A stretch of 64,000 nucleotides of DNA from Acidicapsa acidisoli (GTDB lineage Bacteria > Acidobacteriota > Terriglobia > Terriglobales > Acidobacteriaceae): contig NZ_JAGSYI010000004.1 in assembly GCF_025685625.1 (NCBI RefSeq), positions 744,001-808,000 on the forward strand. Direction: 5' to 3'. The translations under genes and the position numbers were made by a program. The notes beneath the pieces were generated by a model that was not told the DNA's origin, did no database searches, and worked only from the letters and a program-made list of their open reading frames with translations. Positions 35,641 through 45,018 of this stretch are shown here, one piece after another. Position 1 is the first letter of the stretch. The number at the start of each line of letters is the position of its first letter.

Positions 35641-36576
35641 ATGTTAGATCGTCGTCAGTTTGTCAGGACCATCGGACTCGGCGCTATGGCAGGCATCGGA
35701 GGAGTCGGATCGCAGATTGCGGCAGCCGCAGAATCGGAAGGCAATGCAGACAAATCAAAAGTTGCACGATTGTTGCCAGGCAACTGCGCTTACTCGTATG
35801 GCAAGGACATTCAACAAGGCAAAATGACGCTGGAAGATGTCATCCTACTGGCTGTTGAACAGAAGCTTGCCGCCGTCGACATGACGGTATATTACCTCAA
35901 GAACACCACCCCCGAGTATCTTCATAGCCTTCGCCTCCTGGCTTACAAGCATGGCGTGGCCTTCTCAGGAACCGCATGCAGATCAAGCATGGTGCAGACT
36001 ACAGCTGACAAGCGCGCGGCTGTGCTGAACGAAATCAAGGGGTGGGTGGATGTGACGGCTCAGTTGGGTGCGTCGCAACTGCGCGTGTTTGCGGGAAAAC
36101 TGCCTGATGGCGCGACCTTGCAGGAGGCCACGGGGTGGACGGTAGAGGGGATGAAGGCGGCCTGCGACTACTCGGGCTCGAAGGGGATCGTGCTGGGCCT
36201 GGAGGACCATCAGGGCGTGACGCAGACCTCCGACGTGTGCATTGAAATCATGCAACGCGTCAATCATCCTTATGCCAGCATCAATCTCGACATTACAAAT
36301 TTCATCGCCAGCCCTACCCAGGACGCTTACGCGCAGATTGCCGCGTGCCTGCCCTATGCAAGCGGCAACATCCACATCCGCGACCACTTTTACGGGGATG
36401 ATCACGCCCTCGTGGACATGGAGCGCGTATGGAAGTTGTTCGCACAGGCTGGGTACCAGGGTTATGTGTCGGCCGAATACGAAGCCAATTTCCCCGGCTG
36501 TCTGCCGCCTTCCACCGGCGTTCCCAAGCTGCTTGAAACCATCAAGACGCTGTGCAGGAAGTATTCAAGCGCCTGA
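35641..36576 (+). CDS. Sugar phosphate isomerase/epimerase-like TIM-barrel protein, Tat-exported
   Basis: 311 residues from the ATG at 35641, fixed by GGAGG just upstream; the frame is open earlier but without family resemblance. LDRRQFVRTIGLGAMAGIGG is a Tat leader. The barrel belongs to the xylose-isomerase-like AP-endonuclease 2 superfamily. IVLGLEDHQG, ASINLDITNF and GNIHIRDHFYG place the metal-binding Glu, Asp, His and Asp residues at strand ends, and YQGYVSAEYEAN supplies the final Glu. It likely epimerises or isomerises a sugar or cyclitol, working with the preceding Gfo/Idh oxidoreductase. Confidence 0.9.
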   Translation: MLDRRQFVRTIGLGAMAGIGGVGSQIAAAAESEGNADKSKVARLLPGNCAYSYGKDIQQGKMTLEDVILLAVEQKLAAVDMTVYYLKNTTPEYLHSLRLLAYKHGVAFSGTACRSSMVQTTADKRAAVLNEIKGWVDVTAQLGASQLRVFAGKLPDGATLQEATGWTVEGMKAACDYSGSKGIVLGLEDHQGVTQTSDVCIEIMQRVNHPYASINLDITNFIASPTQDAYAQIAACLPYASGNIHIRDHFYGDDHALVDMERVWKLFAQAGYQGYVSAEYEANFPGCLPPSTGVPKLLETIKTLCRKYSSA

Positions 36577-36717
36577 CCGGGATGTCACGGCCATAGTTGG
36601 AAGAAACGTACCATCCACGATACGCAAGCAATGGCAGGTTCACGAGCAGGATCCGTACACGCTGTTGCGCGGCGCGCAACTATAAGAACGTGATTCCTCA
36701 GATAACCACAACAATTA

Positions 36718-36761
36718 TTCAGGAGGAGTGGCATGCAAAATTTCAGGAGGAACGACATGCA
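36718..36761 (+). repeat. Duplicated ribosome-binding site and start codon
   Basis: TTCAGGAGGAGTGGCATGCA (36718-36737) and TTCAGGAGGAACGACATGCA (36742-36761) match at 17 of 20 positions and lie 24 bp apart, in frame. Both contain CAGGAGG followed by ATG, so translation of the receptor could begin at either. Confidence 0.6.
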
Positions 36762-39700
36762 GGCAGGCGGTCGAACAGCAAGAACATCTCTTCCCTGGGT
36801 CGCCGTCACGCAAAACATTCCAGCAAAGCGAGCAGCGAAACCCATGAGGTTTTGCATCACGCTGCTCGTTTTTGTATTCTGCGTGAGTTTCATCGGATGG
36901 GCACAACAAATCACCGGCTCCATTGTGGGAACGGTCAAGGACCAGCAGGGTGCGTTGGTGACGACTGCCACTGTGACCGCGACCAACACGCAGACCGCGC
37001 TCGTTCGTTCCGTGCAAGTAAACGGCCAGGGTGAATACCGCATCGATTACCTTCCCGTGGGTACGTACAGCCTCCAGGCGGATGCGACGGGTTTCCAGCG
37101 GTACATGCAGCAGAACATCGTGTTGACTGTCGACCAGACACAAACGCTGGATGTGACGATGGAAGTGGGCTCTGAGAGCCAGACGGTTACTATCACCGGG
37201 GCGCCGCCGGAGGTGGATACGAGCAGCGCGGAGCTGGGCAGAACCATCAGCCCAACGGAGATCATCGGCCTTCCGCTGGTTAATCGCGATGCGTATGAGG
37301 AACTGTCGCTCATACCCGGCGTCATGGCCAACAACTTTAGCCAGCAGAGCGACCCATCGGGCGTGGCTAACTTCAACCTCGGCGTGCCTGCGGCGGATGT
37401 GCAGATCAACGGCTCCACCGATGGCGGCGTTGGGCAGGTGAGCTTTTATCTGGATGGCGGGCTGAACATGTCGGCACTCCGCGACTACGGACAGCAGTTG
37501 CCAAACCCGGACGCACTGGAAGAGTTTCGCGTGGAGACGAGCAATTTTTCGGCCCAGTACGGGCGCGGCTCCTCCGCAGTGGTCACGGCGATCACCAAGT
37601 CGGGAACCAATCAGTTTCACGGGGCGCTGTTTGAGTTCAACCGCAATACCGATCTCAACGCCTTTCCGTGGAACGCGCCCAAGAATGCGCAGGGGCAGTT
37701 TATCAATGCGCCGTACCACCGCAACAACTTCGGCGGTGTGATTGGCGGCCCCATCAAGAAGGATAAGGCGTTCTTCTTCTTCAGCTATGGTGGTCTGCGG
37801 CAAGTGATTGGAGCATACGTAAGTGGCGGCAGGCTACCCACGGCTGCCGAGCGTCTGGGCGACTTTACCGGGGATACTTATACGGTCTACATGCCCGGCA
37901 CCAAGACGCAGGCGAACGGAATCAACAGTGCACCCAACTGCCTGGTTGCGAAGCCGAATTGCATTCCCATCGCCCTGCTGGACCAGACCGCGACCAACAT
38001 TACGTCGGGGAAAAATCCCCAGGCGACGATTCCGCTGCCCAACACCCCCAACAGTTCGGGAGCGATGGTGGACTGGACGGGCTACTTCACCGGTCCGACA
38101 GTCGACAACGAGTATGTTGGCAAATACGACGAAGCACTGGGCACAAGCGATCATCTCTCGGCGAGCTACTTCTACATCCGCACAACGCAAGACGTTTTCG
38201 GAAGCGGCAACATCGCCCCGTGGGTGAGCGTGGAGTCCTTCACCAGCCAGACGAACGCGAACATCAGCGAGATCCACCCCTTCAGCGCGAACACGATCAA
38301 TCAGGCGTGGGTTAGCTTTTCGCGGGCCGGAGGCGGACGTCTCCCGCAGCCCGGGATCAGCATCCAGCAACTGGGCTCGGCGTATACCGTAGAGGGGCCG
38401 CCGTCGTTGCCTGATTTGGTCGTATCCGGCGATTTCACGGCCGGCAATAGCAACACCGGGCCGGTAAGCGTCTCGGATTTCTATTCGTTCCGCGACAGTG
38501 TGAGCATGACCAGGGGCAAACACACCCTCTCCTTTGGCGCCGAGGAGGCGCTCGAAAAGAGTATGATCGTCGCCGACACCGAGAACTACGGGGTTTTCAC
38601 TTTTAATAGTTCCGCTCCCACAACCACCGGCAATGCGATGTCCGACTTCATGACCGGCATGGTTTCCTCGCTGCTGCAGGCCACCCCGTACAATATGCGG
38701 TTAAGCGCGTGGCATACGGGGGTGTACTTGCAGGACAACTACCGCATCACGCCGCGGTTCACGGCCAACCTGGGCATCCGATGGGACTTTGACACCCCGC
38801 CGGTGGAGTCGGAGAATCGTACGGCGACATTCGTTCCCAGCGAGGCGCAGTCCACGAGCAATCCGGCAGGCACCGAGTCGACGGTCTCTCCCACCGCGCC
38901 TCCGGGCATGTTCTTTCCGGGTGATCCGGGCGTGCCGCGCGGCATCACGACCATGAGGTGGCATCATGTCTCGCCGCGCGCGGGCGTGGCGTGGGATGTG
39001 TTTGGCAACGGCAAGACCGCGTTACACGCAGCCGCAGGCGTTTTCTACGGCGGCGTATCCGGGAACGAATGGGGACAGCCGAGCAATGCCGCCCCATTCG
39101 CGATTGAAGCTACCTGGGGCTCCGTGAACTCGCTGTCGAATCCCTACGCGCCCACGATGGTGAATGGGACTCCGTCTTCATTGCCCAACGGAAACCCCTT
39201 CCCGTACTACTACACTCCGCAGCACCCGAACTTCGTGTACCCGGCGAGCAGCGTGATCACCGACGCAAAAACCATGCAATGGCCCTTCACGTACCAGTTC
39301 AACGCTTCGTATCAGCAACAACTGCCGCTACATATGGTGGCGACGGTCGCCTACGCAGGCACGATATCGCGCGATGTTCCGATATTTGTCGACGCCAATT
39401 ATGCTCCCTACGTGCCCGGATTGGCCGGTGAAAACTCCGGCGCCGCGGGACCAGGCGGCTACAACGCGCGGCGTCCATACGATCAGAACTCGACAGGGAC
39501 GGGAACCCTGGGTGAGGACCAACAGCTCGTCTCTAACCAGAGCGCTTCGTATCATTCGCTTCAGGTGTCGGTGAACCGGTCGATGACGCATAACCTCATG
39601 CTCAGCGGATTCTATGTATGGAGCCATGCTCTGGAAAGCGCCAACATCGCCGCGGACGGAATAGGAACTGCCCAGGATTGGAACAACCTGTGGGAGGAAC

Positions 39701-40311
39701 GCGGTCCGATGAGCGACGACCGGCGCAACGTGGCCGCCATCTCCGGCATATGGAATATCGACTACTTCACAGGGTCGAATTTCGTAATGAAGAACCTGCT
39801 CAACGGCTGGAGGATCTCGCCGATCTACTACATCCAGAGCGGGGAGCCGACCCAAGCCGCTACCGGCTCCGACAATAACGACGATAGCCAAAACTCCAAC
39901 CGCCCCGATCTGGTTCCAGGCGTCAGTCCTACCCTGAATCCTCACCGCAACCGCAGTGCAGCGGCAGCCGAGTGGTTTAACACAGCAGCCTTCGTCGCCA
40001 ACGGCCCCGGCGTGCCCGGGGGCATTGGCCCCGGTGGAGCGGACGGCAATGAGCCGATGGGTGGTTTGCGCGCGCCGGGTTACCGCGACGTCGATCTCGG
40101 AGTCTTCCGCGATTTCAAGCTTGAGCGCGGCGCCATCTTCCAACTCCGCGGCGAGGCTAACAACGTCTTCAACTTGGTGAACCTCAACCCGCCATCCGTG
40201 ACCGGTCCTCCGCCGACGGTTGGAGCCGCGCCGTCCTCTTCGACCTTCGGCGTAATTACCAGCGCACTCAGTCCACGCATCATACAGGTGGGCGCGCGGC
40301 TGACCTTCTAA
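36733..40311 (+). CDS. TonB-dependent receptor with carboxypeptidase-regulatory-like domain
   Basis: 1192 residues. A signal segment (MRFCITLLVFVFCVSFIGWA, starting at residue 38) precedes an Ig-like carboxypeptidase-regulatory domain (about 62-140, ITGSIVGTVKDQQGALVTTA). The plug domain includes DALEEFRVETSNFSAQYGRG and ITKSGTNQFHGALFEFNRNT. A 22-strand-type barrel ends GVITSALSPRIIQVGARLTF, with the terminal aromatic of outer-membrane proteins. Two ribosome sites 24 bp apart precede in-frame ATGs at 36733 and 36757. It probably imports an oligosaccharide or similar large ligand, given the upstream sugar genes. Confidence 0.93.
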   Translation: MQNFRRNDMQAGGRTARTSLPWVAVTQNIPAKRAAKPMRFCITLLVFVFCVSFIGWAQQITGSIVGTVKDQQGALVTTATVTATNTQTALVRSVQVNGQGEYRIDYLPVGTYSLQADATGFQRYMQQNIVLTVDQTQTLDVTMEVGSESQTVTITGAPPEVDTSSAELGRTISPTEIIGLPLVNRDAYEELSLIPGVMANNFSQQSDPSGVANFNLGVPAADVQINGSTDGGVGQVSFYLDGGLNMSALRDYGQQLPNPDALEEFRVETSNFSAQYGRGSSAVVTAITKSGTNQFHGALFEFNRNTDLNAFPWNAPKNAQGQFINAPYHRNNFGGVIGGPIKKDKAFFFFSYGGLRQVIGAYVSGGRLPTAAERLGDFTGDTYTVYMPGTKTQANGINSAPNCLVAKPNCIPIALLDQTATNITSGKNPQATIPLPNTPNSSGAMVDWTGYFTGPTVDNEYVGKYDEALGTSDHLSASYFYIRTTQDVFGSGNIAPWVSVESFTSQTNANISEIHPFSANTINQAWVSFSRAGGGRLPQPGISIQQLGSAYTVEGPPSLPDLVVSGDFTAGNSNTGPVSVSDFYSFRDSVSMTRGKHTLSFGAEEALEKSMIVADTENYGVFTFNSSAPTTTGNAMSDFMTGMVSSLLQATPYNMRLSAWHTGVYLQDNYRITPRFTANLGIRWDFDTPPVESENRTATFVPSEAQSTSNPAGTESTVSPTAPPGMFFPGDPGVPRGITTMRWHHVSPRAGVAWDVFGNGKTALHAAAGVFYGGVSGNEWGQPSNAAPFAIEATWGSVNSLSNPYAPTMVNGTPSSLPNGNPFPYYYTPQHPNFVYPASSVITDAKTMQWPFTYQFNASYQQQLPLHMVATVAYAGTISRDVPIFVDANYAPYVPGLAGENSGAAGPGGYNARRPYDQNSTGTGTLGEDQQLVSNQSASYHSLQVSVNRSMTHNLMLSGFYVWSHALESANIAADGIGTAQDWNNLWEERGPMSDDRRNVAAISGIWNIDYFTGSNFVMKNLLNGWRISPIYYIQSGEPTQAATGSDNNDDSQNSNRPDLVPGVSPTLNPHRNRSAAAAEWFNTAAFVANGPGVPGGIGPGGADGNEPMGGLRAPGYRDVDLGVFRDFKLERGAIFQLRGEANNVFNLVNLNPPSVTGPPPTVGAAPSSSTFGVITSALSPRIIQVGARLTF

Positions 40312-40325
40312 GAGGCCGGGCCTCT
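40311..40325. terminator. Short hairpin overlapping the receptor stop codon
   Basis: AGAGGC (40311-40316) pairs with GCCTCT (40320-40325) around CGG. It begins at the last base of the stop codon. Short and without a T-run; weak terminator candidate. Confidence 0.35.
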
Positions 40326-40959
40326 CTATACATGAACCGCGGACCGGATGAGGGATTTTCATCATAATTCTGATTCTGTGCCTGCTGCTTAACTGGATTA
40401 CGGGCGATGCAGTGAAGCAGCTTTCGCACTCGAGAGGTGACTGACGAACAGGTTTGCCAACAGCCAAAATATCTTGTTCAGGAAAATACGCCCGTTCCGC
40501 CGCATTTCAAATCACCGGTACTGTCGATGGAAATAACGTTACCTGGCAAGGACTTCGCACATATCATGCGAAAGATGCATTACCGAGCTCGGCGCCCTAC
40601 GTGGCTTCTTATCTCTGTCACACCGTGAGTAAGCCCCCACGTGATAAACCGGATTATCACGTAACAGACCAACTGCCAAGGGCAGGTTGGGAACACTTGC
40701 GCGCCTTGAAAAACCTATAACCGCTACCCATCCCCGTTTGAAGTCAGATACGATCGCCTCCGAAATATCTACGATCAAGGAAGCCCTGTGCGGATGGACC
40801 GTATATGCACGGAATTCCGTGCCTCTTAAGAAGGTCAACTGGGGTTGTTGATGTGAACGTCTTTTATCATTCACTGCCTGGATTGGCAAGCTCACGGCAG
40901 GTTTCGGGGTCACTTGTCCGAGATGGCGACTACACAGCCAAGTGGATCCCATGCAGATT
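40326..40959. other. Region between two TonB receptors, no gene seen
   Basis: About 630 bp with no recognisable coding content, apart from the palindrome at 40639-40662. The open minus-strand frame at 40539-40952 resembles no family. The right side runs into the LysR remnant. Confidence 0.4.
40639..40662. repeat. 9-bp inverted repeat, operator-like
   Basis: ACGTGATAA (40639-40647) and TTATCACGT (40654-40662) are exact reverse complements separated by six bases. It lies in non-coding DNA about 300 bp from the LysR remnant; no T-run follows. Confidence 0.5.
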
Positions 40960-41300
40960 CTATTCGCCGAATGCCTTGGACTTTGGCTGAAAGCCTGCGT
41001 CAGGGCATTCTGTCATGAAAGCATGGTGCAAAACCTCTGCCGCCGAATTCGATGGCAGTATAAAGACTTCTTGCGCGAGGTCCGCAAGGGCGACCGAGTC
41101 CTTAACGGCAAGCGGATGGTCCTCAGGTAGAGCGATCACGAGGGACTTCGGTTCGAGTTCACGCTAAGCGAAGCCCGCATCGGGTAGTGCGTACATCAGG
41201 CCAATATCGATCTCCCTGCTCCTTAATGCGGGTTTCTGGGCTGTGCCGCCTGATTCAATCAGAGTTACTTCGACCTCTGTCATGGATAAATTCGACAGCG
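40960..41300 (-). pseudogene. LysR-family regulator, effector-domain remnant
   Basis: The minus strand reads TEVEVTLIESGGTAQKPAL, then RSREIDIGLMYALPDAGFA, a stop, then ELEPKSLVIALPEDHPLAVK and LAQEVFILPSNSAAEVLHH in the same frame, ending at a stop at 40960. This is the LysR_substrate domain from its first strand to the middle. The helix-turn-helix and the last third are not recognisable. One nonsense codon (TAG near 41178) interrupts it. It probably once controlled a neighbouring gene. Confidence 0.75.
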
Positions 41301-41553
41301 TTCAAGCTTGGTCTACGATGCTCATTGGGCGGTCCCACTCATGATCTGTGCAAATCGCAGTGTTAAATGAGGGACGGACTCTGTCGGAACCGCTCCAGGC
41401 GGTGATGATCCATTGTGAATACAGCCATTGCAGAATGGACCACATTCTGTCACGGGCAATCAGGCACGGATGTCACGCAAGCGGTGAATCCGTTGACAGC
41501 CGATTTATTCAGACATATATACTTGTGCTCCGCCATAGAATCGGGAGTCTCCT

Positions 41554-44500
41554 ATGCTTCATTACTGGCTTGGCATGGATCTCGTTTCAACAGCGCACAC
41601 ACATAAGCTGCTGAGAGCTACGTTTGTCTGTCTCCACGCAATCGTTGTTCTCACCTGGGCCGCGGATCCGTGGGCGCGAGCGCAAGCGGTAGGCGGGGGC
41701 CAGATTCAGGGCATCGTCACCGACCCAGCCGGAGCAGCGGTCGCCGATGCAACCATTGAAGCGGATCAGACAGACTCTGGGCTCAAGCGCACTGTCATCA
41801 GCAGTACCGAGGGGGGATACATCATTTCGAGTCTTCCCGTAGGTCCCTATCAACTTATCGTGTCAAAGACGGGATTTGAAACCTACCGCCAGTCGGGAAT
41901 CGTCATTGAGGTCGGCAACAACCTGCACATCGACATTGTCTTCCGGTTAGGCGACGTCGCGCAGACTGTTAAAGTGAACGCCGACGCTTCCATGGTGCAG
42001 ACTGAGGATCAATCTGTCTCACAGGTCATAGATCCACATCGTATCGTGGACATGCCGCTGAACGGGCGACAGGTTACGCAACTGATTCTGCTGGCTGGCG
42101 CGGCGACCTCTTCGCCAAGTGGCGACAACGTGGGCTCGAAGAACTATCCAAGCGAAGTCACGTTCTCGGTCGCCGGGAGTCAGGGAACCAGCACCGATTA
42201 TCTAATGGACGGCGCCGACAACAACGACGCGTTCTCGAACGTGAATTTGCCGTTCCCTTTTCCTGATGCCATACAGGAGTTCAGCGTGCAGACATCGGGT
42301 CTGTCAGCCCAGTACGGCCTGCATCCTGGATCCGTTGTCAATATCGTCACACGCGCCGGCGGCAATGCGTTTCACGGCACACTTTTCAATTTCTTCCGCA
42401 ATGGCGACCTGAACGCCATCTCTTATTTTTCGAACCGCAAGGATTCCCTCAAGCGCAATTATTTCGGCGGTGTTTTCGGAGGGCCGATTGTTCGCAATAA
42501 TCTGTTTTTCTTCGGCGGCTATCAGGGAACACGGACAAGCCAGGAAGCTTACGACGTCACGAGCATCGTCCCGACCAAGGCCATTTTGAATGGTGACTGG
42601 ACCGCGTGGGCCGCGGCGGAGAACAAGACACTTGGTGCGCCCTTCGTTAATAACAGAATCAGTCCGTCTGTATACAACAAATCGGCCATCGCCATTGCCC
42701 AAAATTATCTTCCAGTCTCTGCTGCTCCCAATGGCAAGCTAGTCTATGGAATCCCGAATCAACAAAGCGAAGACCAGTATATCGGGCGGATAGATTGGGA
42801 TAAGAGCAACAATCAAACAGTCTTCACCCGTTACTACCTCACTCACTTTGATCAACCCGGATTCTTCAACAACAACCTGCTGTTAACCGTCACCCCGCAA
42901 CTCAATGACCAGGAGCAGTCGCTCACTTTCGGCCACACCGACTCGTTCAGTTCAAATCTGGTCAACTCCTTCCATGCAGCCGGGACCCGCGTCTTCGTTA
43001 CGCGTGGCCAGGCCTCTAATCTGATCAACCCGGGCACAGTCGGGATACAGGTCAGCACGCCGGTTCCCAATTACATCTATATGGCAGTCGTAGGCGACTT
43101 CACTGCCTCTTGCGGAACCTGCGAAACATATCAGGTCACAACGAACCAGGAAAACGTAGCCGAAGATCTATTCTGGACGAAGGGCAAGCACCATTTCGCG
43201 GTGGGGGCCAACATCATCCATCAACACCTGAATCTTCAAGGCACCAATAACGCCAACGGACAATTTACATTCAACGGCTCTTACACTGGTGATGCCATGG
43301 CGGACTTTCTATTGGGCGATCTCTACAGCCTGAATCAGGGAAATGATACGGGAAGCACCTTCAGCAAGAATGTATTTGCCGGCTATGGGCAGGACAGCTT
43401 CCAGGTTACGCCCAGATTCACACTGAACGCCGGCGTCCGCTGGGAGTCAGATCTGCCCGAGGTTGAAACCGCGGGCAGAGGCGAGAGTTTCTCCATCACC
43501 GCCTTCAATGCGGATACCACGTCCAAAGTCTTCAAAAGTGCGCCTCCAGGACTGTTGTTCTATGGCGACCCCGGAATTCCGAAGGGTTATATTCAGCACC
43601 ATTTCGACCATTTCGAGCCCAGAATAGGATTTGCACTGGATCCGAGAGGGAAAGGCAAGGAAAGTCTGCGCGCGTCTTACACGTTGGGCTTCCAGACGCC
43701 AATTCTCTATTTGGAAAATCGTTTTGAAAATGATGCGCCCTACGGCGACGCGATCACGATAAACCCGGCGGCCGCCCTGTTCTCGAATCCCTACACTGAC
43801 TATCTGGGCGGAAATCCGTTCCCCCAGCCCTTTCCGCCCAGCCGTAGAAGTGCTTTCTTCCCGATGGAGGGTTCCTACTTCGTATTCCCTATAACTATGA
43901 AGCCGAGTTATACCCAGGCATGGAACCTGACTCTTGAAAAACAACTTGGCAATAATTGGGAACTGACGGTTGCTTACCTGGGTAATCACGTCGTGCACAT
44001 CCCCTCGGGCAATGAAGAGAATCCGGCCACCTATATTCCGGGCAATTGGAGCGGCCCGGGAAGCTGTGGTGCGCTCACCGTGTCGCCTGGGGATGGCAAG
44101 CCATGTTCCAACGTTGGCAACACTAATGCGCGCCGTATGACCGCGCTGACGAACCCGGCCACTGGCACCTATTATTCCGAGGTCAGCTACATGTACGATG
44201 GTTCTAGCAGTGTTTTTGATGGTTTGTTGCTCACCGTGCAGCATCGATTTGCCAAAAATTTCACGTTGCTGAGCAATTACACTCGGTCAAAGTGCCTCAC
44301 TGGCGGCACGGATGTGGGCGACCTGGGAGGCAATACCTTCCAGAATCCTGCCAATCCCAGCGCCGACCGCAGTTACTGCGGCGCGGACCTGAGGAATAGT
44401 TTTGCGACGTCACTTGTGGCCAGAACCTCTCCCCAGGGCGGATCGATGATGCGGGCGCTGCTGGGTGGATGGCAGATCGCCCCGATTGTTACGGTGACTT

Positions 44501-44910
44501 CTGGGTCGCGGTTTACGCCCACGACGGGTACCGACAACTCGTGGACCGGAGTGGGCCAGGATCGGCCGAATCTTATCGCAGATCCATACGTGCGTGGTCA
44601 AGCACGGGCAGCCTGGCTAAATAAGGCTTCGTTCCAGGCGAATCCAATTGGAACTTTCGGAGAGACCAAGCCATATTCATTGGTGGGTCCGACATACGCG
44701 GATATCGATGCGGCCGTCACACGATTTTTTCCTCTCCCCGAGACGATGCAGCTTGAGTTCAGGACAGAGTGTTTCAATTGCGTGAATCATCCTAATCTTC
44801 TGCCGGGCAACGGGCCGGCTAACACGACGTTGACTGGCTCTCTCTTCGGCGCGATCACCACCTCCAATCCGCCGAGAATCCTGCAATTGAGCTTGAAGGT
44901 GCATTTCTAG
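41554..44910 (+). CDS. TonB-dependent receptor with carboxypeptidase-regulatory-like domain
   Basis: 1118 residues. A signal segment (ATFVCLHAIVVLTWAADPWA) leads into the regulatory-like domain GQIQGIVTDPAGAAVADATI, with GGYIISSLPVGPYQLIVSK. The plug contains VDMPLNGRQVTQLILLAGAA and IQEFSVQTSGLSAQYGLHPG. The barrel ends PPRILQLSLKVHF, a typical C-terminal outer-membrane signature. GGAG lies 6 bp before the ATG. It shares layout but little sequence identity with the receptor at 36.7 kb, so the ligand probably differs. No sugar genes follow it. A dead LysR gene lies just upstream. Confidence 0.93.
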   Translation: MLHYWLGMDLVSTAHTHKLLRATFVCLHAIVVLTWAADPWARAQAVGGGQIQGIVTDPAGAAVADATIEADQTDSGLKRTVISSTEGGYIISSLPVGPYQLIVSKTGFETYRQSGIVIEVGNNLHIDIVFRLGDVAQTVKVNADASMVQTEDQSVSQVIDPHRIVDMPLNGRQVTQLILLAGAATSSPSGDNVGSKNYPSEVTFSVAGSQGTSTDYLMDGADNNDAFSNVNLPFPFPDAIQEFSVQTSGLSAQYGLHPGSVVNIVTRAGGNAFHGTLFNFFRNGDLNAISYFSNRKDSLKRNYFGGVFGGPIVRNNLFFFGGYQGTRTSQEAYDVTSIVPTKAILNGDWTAWAAAENKTLGAPFVNNRISPSVYNKSAIAIAQNYLPVSAAPNGKLVYGIPNQQSEDQYIGRIDWDKSNNQTVFTRYYLTHFDQPGFFNNNLLLTVTPQLNDQEQSLTFGHTDSFSSNLVNSFHAAGTRVFVTRGQASNLINPGTVGIQVSTPVPNYIYMAVVGDFTASCGTCETYQVTTNQENVAEDLFWTKGKHHFAVGANIIHQHLNLQGTNNANGQFTFNGSYTGDAMADFLLGDLYSLNQGNDTGSTFSKNVFAGYGQDSFQVTPRFTLNAGVRWESDLPEVETAGRGESFSITAFNADTTSKVFKSAPPGLLFYGDPGIPKGYIQHHFDHFEPRIGFALDPRGKGKESLRASYTLGFQTPILYLENRFENDAPYGDAITINPAAALFSNPYTDYLGGNPFPQPFPPSRRSAFFPMEGSYFVFPITMKPSYTQAWNLTLEKQLGNNWELTVAYLGNHVVHIPSGNEENPATYIPGNWSGPGSCGALTVSPGDGKPCSNVGNTNARRMTALTNPATGTYYSEVSYMYDGSSSVFDGLLLTVQHRFAKNFTLLSNYTRSKCLTGGTDVGDLGGNTFQNPANPSADRSYCGADLRNSFATSLVARTSPQGGSMMRALLGGWQIAPIVTVTSGSRFTPTTGTDNSWTGVGQDRPNLIADPYVRGQARAAWLNKASFQANPIGTFGETKPYSLVGPTYADIDAAVTRFFPLPETMQLEFRTECFNCVNHPNLLPGNGPANTTLTGSLFGAITTSNPPRILQLSLKVHF

Positions 44911-45018
44911 AGCAATATGATGGACCCATTGAAAACCACTCGCCGGTCTCTTCGAGAAGGCGTGGAGACATCAATTAGATATTTCAATGCCACCCTCCCC
45001 AGGGGTATACAAGATCAG

